Below are positions 1 through 6,616 of a stretch of 10,173 nucleotides of DNA, in pieces. Numbering within the stretch: position 1 is the first letter of the stretch; each line of letters starts with the position of its first letter. The stretch spans positions 1 to 10,173 of the forward strand of contig JAQWYU010000224.1 in assembly GCA_029253805.1 (NCBI GenBank), given 5' to 3'. A program made the position numbers and the translations under genes. Source of the DNA: Flavobacteriaceae bacterium (GTDB taxonomy: Bacteria > Bacteroidota > Bacteroidia > Flavobacteriales > Flavobacteriaceae). The notes under the pieces were generated by a model. The model searched no databases. It worked only from the letters and a program-made list of their open reading frames with translations, and was not told the DNA's origin.

Positions 1-1
1 G

Positions 2-1693
2 GTAAATACTAATAAAACGTATCAAACATTTCTTTTTGGTATTTATTTTTTAACAAATCTGGTTGGTATTGCTTTTAATTTTGTTGACTTAATTTATTAC
101 AAATTTAACTACAATAGAACTACGATTTCTGAATGGGCTGTCATTGAAAATGAAAATAATTTACCAGCAATGTTTTTCCGCTTTATGATAGGTTATTGGC
201 ATGTCTTCTTATTGTTTTTTCTTATGTCCGTTATTTGGATATTTCTATATAGAAAAGTCAAGGTAAACAACCACCCTTATTCAAAAGGTGTTTTTTCTTA
301 TGTATCCACATCAATTTTTATTTTTCTCTTAACAGCAACTATTATGGTTGGTGGAATTCGAGGTGATTTTAAAAAAAGTACTCGCCCTATAAATTTAGTA
401 GATGCAAATAGGTATGTTAATAAAATTCAACATGCAGACTTTGTGTTAAATACGCCTTTTGCGCTTTTAAGGACTTTTAATAAAAAAACTTTTAAAAAAG
501 TTCCATATGATGTTTCAGATTTAATTATTGATTCATTAGTTGAGCCAATTAAGCATTACAAAAATAAATTAGACGTTAAGCCAAATATTGTTTTGTTCAT
601 AACTGAAAGTTATGGTAGAGAATATATTGGTGCTTTTAATCAAAATACTAATATTCCTGGTTACAGAAGTTATACACCTTTTTTAGATTCCTTGGCAACT
701 AATAGTTTAGTCTTTGATAATGCCTTTGCAAATGGTAGGAAATCTATTCACGGTATGTCTTCTATTTTGGCTGGTATTCCATCTTTCAAAGATGCCTTTA
801 CATCATCTCCCTATGCTAATCAAGATATTGAATCTGTTGTTTCTGTTTTAAATTCAGAAGGATACGATACTTCTTTTTTTCATGGTGCTCCTAATGGATC
901 TATGGGTTTTTTAGGGTTTTCTAATATTCTTGGTTTTGATCATTACTATGGAAAAACAGAGTTTGGGAATGATGCACTATTTGACGGATATTGGGGGATT
1001 TGGGACCTACCTTTTTTTCAATTTATGAAAGAAACTATAGACACTAAAAACACACCTTTTTTTTCAACTATATTTACTGTTACTTCTCACGAGCCTTATA
1101 TTGTCCCTGATGAATTTGAGGGTAAATTTCCTAAAGGTACCCTCCCAATGCATCAATGCGTTGGTTATACCGATTTTGCGTTTAAACAATTTTTTGAATC
1201 TGCTAAAAATGAAGAATGGTTTGATAATACCATTTTTATCATTACTGCTGATCACACCAATCAAGTAGGTTATAAGGAATATTACAAGCCTATTAACAGG
1301 TATGCTATTCCAATTATGATTTATAGCCCCGATAATAAATACACAGGTTTAAACAGTACTCTATCACAGCAAATTGATATATATCCAACTATTTTAGATA
1401 TTGTTGGATATGACAAACCCTTTAGAAGCTGGGGGCGTAGTTTAGTAGACGAAAGTTTAACTCCTACAATTCCTTTTGCAATGAATTTTAACGGTCAAAA
1501 CTATCAATATATTAAGGGGAATATAATTTGTATATTTGACGGAATAAAAGCAGTTGGTTTTTATGATGTTAATGATCTTGGGTTAGAAACTAATTTAATT
1601 TCAAATCGAACTAAACAAATGGATGATGTTGAATTGTCCTGTAAAGCATTTTTAAAAGATTATTTTGATAGAATCATCGATAAAAATCTATAA
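2..1693 (+). CDS. LTA synthase-like sulfatase-fold membrane enzyme, 5'-truncated by the window edge
   Basis: The reading frame is open from base 2, so the first in-frame ATG (170) is internal and the true start lies upstream. 563 residues are visible (numbered here from base 2). At least three hydrophobic segments come first (about 7-35, 58-82, 97-118), where LtaS-type enzymes usually have five helices, so roughly two helices are missing. The catalytic domain follows in the alkaline-phosphatase/sulfatase order: NIVLFITES with metal-binding Glu202 (codon 605-607), NGRKS with candidate nucleophile Ser248 (743-745), TSHEPY with His363, and TADHT with metal ligands Asp417-His418 (1250-1255). LtaS-family proteins transfer polar lipid headgroups such as glycerophosphate on the outer face of the inner membrane. 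Bacteroidota lack classical lipoteichoic acid, so the acceptor and donor are unknown here. A phosphatase gene follows after 13 bases and is probably cotranscribed. Family assignment is secure; substrate is not. Confidence 0.88.
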   Translation, partial: VNTNKTYQTFLFGIYFLTNLVGIAFNFVDLIYYKFNYNRTTISEWAVIENENNLPAMFFRFMIGYWHVFLLFFLMSVIWIFLYRKVKVNNHPYSKGVFSYVSTSIFIFLLTATIMVGGIRGDFKKSTRPINLVDANRYVNKIQHADFVLNTPFALLRTFNKKTFKKVPYDVSDLIIDSLVEPIKHYKNKLDVKPNIVLFITESYGREYIGAFNQNTNIPGYRSYTPFLDSLATNSLVFDNAFANGRKSIHGMSSILAGIPSFKDAFTSSPYANQDIESVVSVLNSEGYDTSFFHGAPNGSMGFLGFSNILGFDHYYGKTEFGNDALFDGYWGIWDLPFFQFMKETIDTKNTPFFSTIFTVTSHEPYIVPDEFEGKFPKGTLPMHQCVGYTDFAFKQFFESAKNEEWFDNTIFIITADHTNQVGYKEYYKPINRYAIPIMIYSPDNKYTGLNSTLSQQIDIYPTILDIVGYDKPFRSWGRSLVDESLTPTIPFAMNFNGQNYQYIKGNIICIFDGIKAVGFYDVNDLGLETNLISNRTKQMDDVELSCKAFLKDYFDRIIDKNL

Positions 1694-1706
1694 AAATTAA
1701 CTACGA

Positions 1707-2276
1707 ATGATAAAAAAAACGATAATATTAATTTTTAGTATCCTCCTTTTGGGAATTTTAAAGTATGTATATGATGTGCATTTTAATTATAACTTTGAAG
1801 AAGTTTCAAAAAATAAAGTTTATAAATCTGGTGTAATTCCTCCTGAAAAAATTGCGAGATATGTTGAGGAATATCAGTTAAAAAGTGTTATCGATTTACG
1901 TTTCCCTCATACCAAAGATAAGATTAATAATCCGGAGATCCCTGAGCAATTAATTGTCGAGAAATTAGCAGTTGAGAAGCTAGATGGAGTTAACTATTTT
2001 AACCTAGGAACCGATCAAGTTCCTACTCAAGACACAGTTGACGAGTTCTTGGAAATTATGGATAATTCTTCAAATTACCCGGTGTTAATCCATTGTTTTC
2101 ATGGGGTTGGACGCGCACAAATGTTTTCTGCAATATATAGAATTGAGTATGAAGGTTATACTAATCAAGAAGCTAGAGAAAAAACAAGAATGTTATTAAA
2201 AGGCAGTTCATTTGATCAGGGCGCCCCAAAAGGAGATTATTTAATCAACTACAAATCTCGACCCAACAAAGAATAG
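1707..2276 (+). CDS. Membrane-anchored dual-specificity/tyrosine phosphatase-like protein
   Basis: A 189-residue protein whose clearest feature is the cysteine phosphatase signature HCFHGVGR (Cys130 and Arg136, the C-X5-R loop) preceded by a hydrophobic strand PVLIHC. The stretch KVYKSGVIPPEKI (38-50) and VIDLR (61-65) are typical of the small DSP-like fold. Asp103 in GTDQVPT is the candidate general acid. Residues 4-20 are a single hydrophobic segment after MIKK, best read as a signal anchor that places the catalytic domain in the periplasm; a cleaved signal peptide is the alternative. Substrate cannot be told from sequence: members of this superfamily act on phosphoproteins, phosphoinositides or lipid phosphates. 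The position 13 bases behind the LtaS-like gene suggests a role in envelope lipid or headgroup metabolism, which is inference. No Shine-Dalgarno is visible before the ATG. Confidence 0.82.
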   Translation: MIKKTIILIFSILLLGILKYVYDVHFNYNFEEVSKNKVYKSGVIPPEKIARYVEEYQLKSVIDLRFPHTKDKINNPEIPEQLIVEKLAVEKLDGVNYFNLGTDQVPTQDTVDEFLEIMDNSSNYPVLIHCFHGVGRAQMFSAIYRIEYEGYTNQEAREKTRMLLKGSSFDQGAPKGDYLINYKSRPNKE

Positions 2277-2355
2277 TGTAATAACAGGTTCTTGTTTCAT
2301 AAACATACAAATAACCCCTAAAAGATACTTTGAATTAACCCTGTAACTCAAAAAT

Positions 2356-3486
2356 TTGAAATTCGATTTACTAAAAACAGATACGGAAACAAGAGCGAGA
2401 GCTGCTACTTTAGTCACTGACCATGGAGTTATTGAAACACCTATATTTATGCCAGTTGGCACGGTAGGAACTGTTAAAGGGGTTCACCAGCGAGAACTAG
2501 AGAATGATATTAATCCAGATATTATTTTAGCTAACACTTATCACTTATTTCTTCGCCCTCAAATTGATATACTAGAGAAGGCTGGAGGTCTTCATAAGTT
2601 CATGAACTGGGACCGAAATATTCTAACAGACTCTGGTGGTTACCAAGTGTATTCGTTATCTGCGAATCGTAAAATTAGAGAGGAGGGCGTTAAGTTTAAA
2701 AGCCATATTGATGGAACTATGCATACCTTTACACCTGAAAATGTAATGGAAATTCAACGAAGCATTGGTGCAGATATCATAATGGCATTTGACGAATGTA
2801 CCCCTTATCCTTGTGATTATAATTATGCTAAAGGATCAATGCACATGACACATCGTTGGTTAGATCGTTGTATTAATCACCTAGTAAAGATTCCTCTTAA
2901 ATACGATCATAATCAAGCTTTTTTTCCCATAGTTCAGGGAAGTACATATAAGGATCTCCGGCGTCAATCTGCTGAATATATTGCTAATACAGATGCTTTT
3001 GGAAACGCTATTGGAGGTTTGTCAGTAGGAGAGCCTGCAGATGAAATGTATGCGATGTCTGAAGTAGTATGCGAAATACTTCCTGAAAATAAACCAAGAT
3101 ATCTAATGGGAGTTGGTACTCCAATTAATATTTTAGAAAATATTGCTTTAGGAATAGATATGTTTGATTGTGTAATGCCAACTCGTAATGCTAGAAATGG
3201 AATGTTATTTACAGCTTATGGTTCCATAAATATAAAAAACAAAAAATGGAAAGATGATTTTTCACCAATTGACGAAATGGGCATTACTTTTGTAGATACT
3301 GCATACTCTAAAGCGTATTTAAAACATTTGTTTAGTGTAAATGAATTATTAGGCAAACAGATAGCAACCATACATAATTTAGGTTTCTATCTTTGGCTAA
3401 CACGTCAAGCAAGAAAACATATAATAGCTGGAGATTTTGGGACTTGGAAAGCATCCATGGTCAAACAAATGGATAATCGTCTTTAA
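2356..3486 (+). CDS. tgt: Queuine/preQ1 tRNA-ribosyltransferase (TTG start, zinc cysteines missing)
   Basis: Tgt exchanges guanine 34 for preQ1 in tRNAs with GUN anticodons (Asp, Asn, His, Tyr), the base-exchange step of queuosine synthesis, in the cytoplasm. The 376 residues match the usual bacterial length. Recognisable motifs in order: ETPIFMPVGT (27-36), TDSGGYQ with Asp92, FDECTPYP (145-152), GGLSVGE (220-226), and DCVMPTRNARNG with candidate nucleophile Asp271. The CxCxxC zinc motif expected just before SKAYLKHL (318-325) is absent: aligned positions read G, T and D, while the fourth ligand His340 in TIHNL is kept. The start must be TTG at 2356, because an in-frame TAA sits at 2344-2346 with no ATG between, and the next in-frame Met (residue 32) falls inside a conserved motif. 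The permease gene begins 3 bases after the stop, so the two are almost certainly cotranscribed. Confidence 0.95.
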   Translation: MKFDLLKTDTETRARAATLVTDHGVIETPIFMPVGTVGTVKGVHQRELENDINPDIILANTYHLFLRPQIDILEKAGGLHKFMNWDRNILTDSGGYQVYSLSANRKIREEGVKFKSHIDGTMHTFTPENVMEIQRSIGADIIMAFDECTPYPCDYNYAKGSMHMTHRWLDRCINHLVKIPLKYDHNQAFFPIVQGSTYKDLRRQSAEYIANTDAFGNAIGGLSVGEPADEMYAMSEVVCEILPENKPRYLMGVGTPINILENIALGIDMFDCVMPTRNARNGMLFTAYGSINIKNKKWKDDFSPIDEMGITFVDTAYSKAYLKHLFSVNELLGKQIATIHNLGFYLWLTRQARKHIIAGDFGTWKASMVKQMDNRL

Positions 3487-3489
3487 TAC

Positions 3490-4563
3490 ATGAAAATTTT
3501 AGATTGGTACATATTGAAAAGATACTTGTTTACATTTTTTATGATGTTACTTTTGTTTATTCCCATTGGAATAACTGTTAATCTAGCCGAAAAAATTGAT
3601 CGTATATTAGAAAACGAAGTCCCTTTTAGTGAAGTAGCTTCTTTCTATTTTGATTTCACTATTTACTTTGCAAATTTGCTATTCCCATTATTTTTATTTC
3701 TATCGGTCATTTGGTTTACGTCAAAGTTAGCTAACAATACAGAAGTAGTAGCCTTTTTAAGTTCTGGTGTTTCTTTTTCACGTTTTTTAAGGCCTTACTT
3801 TATCGGAGCTACATTTATTGCGTTTTTAGCGCTAATGCTAGGAATGTATTGGGCACCAATAGCAAGTAAGGGTTTCAATGAGTTTAATTATAAATACCTC
3901 AATAATTCCAAGGTTTCTGAGACACAGCACATCTACAGACAGATTAATGATAGTGAGTATATTTATGTTAGTAATTTTGATCCAAAAACTAAACGTGGAA
4001 ATAATTTTACACTCGAGCATTTTGAAGAAAATAAGCTAGCTTACAAAATATCAGCATCAGCTATTAAATATGTAGATAAAGACAGTTCCTATAATTTAAC
4101 CAACTATAATTTAAGAATTATAGGTTCTGATAATGATCAGCTTGAGTATTTAAGAACTAAAGACACTATTTTTAGCTTTGATTTAGAGGACCTAACTCCG
4201 CCCAAATATGTAGCTGAAACACTAACATATGGTGAATTGATTCGCTTTATTTCCCGAGAGGAAGTTCGAGGTTCATCCAATATTAGTCGCTATAAAGTAG
4301 TTCAGTACAAAAAATGGAGTTTACCTGTTTCAGTGTTCATCTTAACTATTATAGCAGTGGCGGTTTCATCCATTAAAAGAAGAGGAGGAATGGGAATTAA
4401 TCTAGCCTTTGGAATTGTAATAGCTATGATCTATGTCTTTTTTGATAAGGTCTTTGGAGTTATGGCTGAACAATCTGATTTTTCTCCACTATTAGCTGTT
4501 TGGTTTCCAAATATTTTATTTGGCACACTTGCAATTTATTTGTTATATAATGCTAAGCGTTAA
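3490..4563 (+). CDS. LptF/LptG-family permease (LPS export ABC transporter membrane subunit)
   Basis: A 357-residue membrane protein with the LptF/LptG (YjgP/YjgQ) layout: three N-terminal helices (about 12-31, 56-76, 103-123), a hydrophilic domain of about 150 residues (125-275) expected to form the periplasmic beta-jellyroll, and three C-terminal helices (about 278-296, 303-322, 332-352). The cytoplasmic loop between helices 2 and 3, TSKLANNTEVVAFLSSGVS (77-95), matches the conserved coupling region that contacts the LptB ATPase. LptFG with LptB2 extract lipopolysaccharide from the inner membrane and push it onto the LptC-LptA bridge. LptF and LptG are paralogues and I cannot firmly choose; the short length is more like LptG. 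The gene starts 3 bases after tgt and its last 14 bases overlap the next gene, pointing to translational coupling. Such tgt-permease neighbours are, from memory, common in Flavobacteria. Confidence 0.88.
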   Translation: MKILDWYILKRYLFTFFMMLLLFIPIGITVNLAEKIDRILENEVPFSEVASFYFDFTIYFANLLFPLFLFLSVIWFTSKLANNTEVVAFLSSGVSFSRFLRPYFIGATFIAFLALMLGMYWAPIASKGFNEFNYKYLNNSKVSETQHIYRQINDSEYIYVSNFDPKTKRGNNFTLEHFEENKLAYKISASAIKYVDKDSSYNLTNYNLRIIGSDNDQLEYLRTKDTIFSFDLEDLTPPKYVAETLTYGELIRFISREEVRGSSNISRYKVVQYKKWSLPVSVFILTIIAVAVSSIKRRGGMGINLAFGIVIAMIYVFFDKVFGVMAEQSDFSPLLAVWFPNILFGTLAIYLLYNAKR

Positions 4564-5437
4564 GACAAAAAACTACATTCACTTACATTTCCTTGTAATT
4601 ATTGCTGGATTTACAGCTGTAATTGGCGAGTTAATAGCGCTTGATGCAATTCCACTGGTTTGGTATCGAATGAGTATTGCAGCTTTGTTAATGATCATTT
4701 ATATAAAACTCAAAAAATTTTCTTTAAAGGTTCCGTTAAAAGTACTTCTTAAATTTTCTATTGCAGGAGTTATAATAGCGCTACATTGGATTACTTTTTT
4801 TGCAGCTATCAAAGTTTCAAATATATCAATAACTTTAGCAATGTTCTCAACAGGAGCATTTTTCGCATCGCTTATTGAGCCCTTATTTTTTAAACGTAAA
4901 ATAATTGGTTATGAAATATTTTTCGGTCTTGTAGTAGTCGTTGGAGTTGGATTGATTACTCAAACAGAATTTAAGTATTTAATGGGAATCATACTAGGAA
5001 TAACCTCTGCTTTGTTTTCTACTTTATTTGCTGTTCTAAACGGTAAATTCGTCAAGAATCATAAACCATCTGTAATTTCATTTTATGAGTTTATATTCGG
5101 TGTTGTTTTTATCTCTATCTTTTTGGCGTTCAGTAGTGATGGCTTTAGTTTAGGTTTTTTCCGACTTTCGTTTTCTGATTGGATATACTTATTTATTTTA
5201 GCATCTATTTGTACCGCTTATGCTTTTATTGGATCTATTCATGTTATGAAACACGTAACTCCGTACTCTGTAGTATTAACCTACAATTTGGAACCCATAT
5301 ATGGTATTGTTTTGGCTTTGATTTTCTTCCCAGAATCAGAGACCATGAACCCTTTGTTTTATGTGGGAGCTTGCCTTATTATTTGTACGGTTTTATTAAA
5401 CGCCATATTTAAAAATATTAAAAAACCAAAAATCTAA
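4550..5437 (+). CDS. EamA/DMT-superfamily transporter
   Basis: A 295-residue, very hydrophobic protein with two tandem EamA-type repeats (about residues 12-137 and 146-285), giving about ten membrane helices. Family hallmarks are WYRMSIAA near the end of the first pair of helices, the HWITFFAAI stretch (79-87), and NLEPIYGIVLALIFFPESE (246-264), which is the classic ninth-helix signature of drug/metabolite transporters. The substrate is not predictable from sequence; family members move amino acids, nucleotide sugars, purines or other small metabolites. I start it at ATG 4550, which overlaps the permease gene by 14 bases. An in-frame TTG at 4520 would add ten residues and a 44-base overlap, which is less likely. 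No terminator-like hairpin with a T-run follows the stop. Confidence 0.88.
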   Translation: MLSVKTKNYIHLHFLVIIAGFTAVIGELIALDAIPLVWYRMSIAALLMIIYIKLKKFSLKVPLKVLLKFSIAGVIIALHWITFFAAIKVSNISITLAMFSTGAFFASLIEPLFFKRKIIGYEIFFGLVVVVGVGLITQTEFKYLMGIILGITSALFSTLFAVLNGKFVKNHKPSVISFYEFIFGVVFISIFLAFSSDGFSLGFFRLSFSDWIYLFILASICTAYAFIGSIHVMKHVTPYSVVLTYNLEPIYGIVLALIFFPESETMNPLFYVGACLIICTVLLNAIFKNIKKPKI

Positions 5438-5470
5438 GCTTTGAAATTTATTTAAAGAGTTTAAAGTTTT

Positions 5471-5478
5471 TATATTTG
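5471..5478 (+). promoter_or_regulatory. Candidate accA promoter, -7 element TATATTTG
   Basis: TATATTTG is an exact match to the Bacteroidota -7 consensus TAnnTTTG recognised by the primary sigma factor of this phylum. It lies 30 bases before the accA ATG, which would give a leader of about 20-25 bases. The partner -33 element is weak: the nearest upstream TTG (5441-5443) is 27 bases away, longer than the usual 17-23. Two copies of TTTAAAG, 9 bases apart (5451-5457 and 5460-5466), fill the gap. The -7 match is what I see; promoter activity is inferred. Confidence 0.5.
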
Positions 5479-5480
5479 CG

Positions 5481-5495
5481 AACTAAACTAAACTA
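5481..5495 (+). repeat. (AACTA)x3 tandem repeat in the accA leader
   Basis: Three exact copies of AACTA in a row lie between the candidate -7 element and the accA start codon, so they would fall in or at the start of the mRNA leader. They give an unstructured A-rich 5' end, which suits Bacteroidota translation starts that lack a Shine-Dalgarno. Whether they have any function is unknown; such short repeats can change copy number by slippage. Confidence 0.6.
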
Positions 5496-5508
5496 AAATT
5501 GAACTTCT

Positions 5509-6462
5509 ATGGAATATCTAGAATTTGAGTTACCTATCAAGGAGCTAGAAGATCAATTGGAAAAATGTCAAATTATTGGAAAAGAGAGTGATGTTGATGT
5601 TTCTGAAACATCATTACAAATCCTTCAAAAATTAGATGTTGCTAAAAAAGAAATTTATAAAAATCTCACACCATGGCAACGAGTTCAACTTTCTAGGCAT
5701 CCAAACCGACCTTACACACTAGACTATATTAGTTCTATATGTGGAGATTCTTTTTTGGAGCTTCATGGAGACCGAAATTTTAAAGATGACAAGGCTATGA
5801 TTGGTGGTTTGGGTAAAATTGGCGATCAAAGCTTTATGTTTATTGGTCAACAAAAAGGTTACAATACTAAGACTCGTCAATATAGAAATTTTGGTATGGC
5901 TAATCCAGAGGGATACAGAAAAGCACTTCGATTAATGAAATCCGCAGAAAAATTTGGAATTCCTGTAGTATCGCTAATTGATACCCCAGGTGCATATCCT
6001 GGTTTAGAAGCTGAAGAGCGTGGACAAGGAGAAGCCATTGCCAGGAATATATTAGAAATGACTCGCTTGAAAGTGCCAATTATCACTATAATTATAGGAG
6101 AAGGAGCTTCAGGTGGTGCTTTAGGGATAGGAGTGGGAGATAAAGTTCTAATGCTTGAAAATACTTGGTATTCTGTCATTTCCCCAGAATCTTGTTCGTC
6201 AATTCTCTGGAGAAGCTGGGAGTATAAAGAACAAGCTGCTACTGCTCTAAAATTAACTGCAAAAGATATGAAAAGAATGAAGTTAGTTGACGAGATTATA
6301 AAAGAACCTTTAGGTGGTGCGCACAAAGATCGTGACAAAACTTTCTTGACAGTCTCAAACGCTATCGTCAAATCTTACGCAGACTTCAAAAACTTATCAC
6401 CAAAAGAATTAGTCACAAAACGAATGGATAAGTATTCACAAATGGGAGTTTTTAACGATTAA
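5509..6462 (+). CDS. accA: Acetyl-CoA carboxylase carboxyltransferase, alpha subunit
   Basis: AccA with AccD transfers the carboxyl group from carboxybiotin on AccB to acetyl-CoA, making malonyl-CoA for fatty acid synthesis in the cytoplasm. The 317 residues match the normal single-gene AccA length. Motifs in order: an N-terminal charged helical region (1-55), [14 protein letters not shown] (61-74), LHGDR (85-89), GQQKGYNT (113-120), [17 protein letters not shown] (127-143), [17 protein letters not shown] (157-173), the oxyanion-hole glycine-rich stretch [15 protein letters not shown] (197-211) and [13 protein letters not shown] (222-234). All are intact. AccA has no zinc finger of its own; that lies on AccD, which is not in this window. 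The gene has its own candidate promoter (5471-5478) and is closed by an intrinsic terminator (6489-6515), so it is probably mainly monocistronic, with possible readthrough from the transporter gene 71 bases upstream. Confidence 0.97.
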   Translation: MEYLEFELPIKELEDQLEKCQIIGKESDVDVSETSLQILQKLDVAKKEIYKNLTPWQRVQLSRHPNRPYTLDYISSICGDSFLELHGDRNFKDDKAMIGGLGKIGDQSFMFIGQQKGYNTKTRQYRNFGMANPEGYRKALRLMKSAEKFGIPVVSLIDTPGAYPGLEAEERGQGEAIARNILEMTRLKVPIITIIIGEGASGGALGIGVGDKVLMLENTWYSVISPESCSSILWRSWEYKEQAATALKLTAKDMKRMKLVDEIIKEPLGGAHKDRDKTFLTVSNAIVKSYADFKNLSPKELVTKRMDKYSQMGVFND

Positions 6463-6488
6463 TTAGTAATCTCCTTCCAGAAAATATC

Positions 6489-6515
6489 AAGTCAAGTCAA
6501 ATACTTGACTTTTTT
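6489..6515 (+). terminator. Intrinsic terminator after accA
   Basis: A perfect 9-base inverted repeat, AAGTCAAGT (6489-6497) and ACTTGACTT (6503-6511), encloses a 5-base loop and runs straight into a T-run (6510-6515). It lies 26 bases after the accA stop. The stem is A/T-rich with three G-C pairs, so it is weaker than the terminator at 9464-9494, but geometry and position fit a rho-independent terminator. Confidence 0.75.
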
Positions 6516-6524
6516 AATACTTAT

Positions 6525-6539
6525 TAACAAAATTTGTTA
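6525..6539. promoter_or_regulatory. Perfect 15-base palindrome upstream of dnaB, possible operator
   Basis: TAACAAA-A-TTTGTTA is an exact inverted repeat with a single central base, between the accA terminator and dnaB (start 6617). The size and symmetry fit a dimeric regulator site. The 101-base stretch around it must hold the dnaB promoter, but no exact TAnnTTTG is present; the closest are TAAATTTT (6574-6581) and TATATTTT (6594-6601), each one base off. The symmetry is certain, the function is a guess. Confidence 0.3.
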
Positions 6540-6616
6540 CTTATAAACAGTTTTCTTGTTAAATATACAAAGATAAATTTTCTATGTAATGTCTATATTT
6601 TAAGTATTTTAGTTAA

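Noticed and set aside
2286..2330. AGGTTC followed later by CCCCTAAAAGATACT upstream of tgt, reminiscent of a preQ1-I riboswitch
   Set aside because: The putative P1 stem is only three pairs and encloses about 28 bases, far longer than the compact preQ1-I loop, and the A-rich tail does not match the loop for the second stem.
2292..2332. TTG plus TACTTTG as a promoter for tgt
   Set aside because: The -7 box is one base short of TAnnTTTG and the spacer is 31 bases, well outside the usual 17-23.
2241..2462. A 73-codon - strand frame across the gap before tgt
   Set aside because: Most of it is antisense to the tgt start and the phosphatase end, and its translation shows no domain.
5179..5412. 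A 77-codon + strand frame inside the EamA gene
   Set aside because: It is an out-of-frame shadow; the EamA frame carries the conserved NLEPIYG signature through the same bases.
5877..6371. A 164-codon open frame on the - strand
   Set aside because: It lies wholly antisense within accA, whose + strand motifs are all intact; the translated sequence resembles no family I know and has no start context of its own.
6489..6511. The AAGTC repeats before dnaB as a CRISPR-like or origin (iteron) repeat
   Set aside because: There are only two direct copies, and the whole is better explained as the stem of the accA terminator; no DnaA box cluster is seen nearby.
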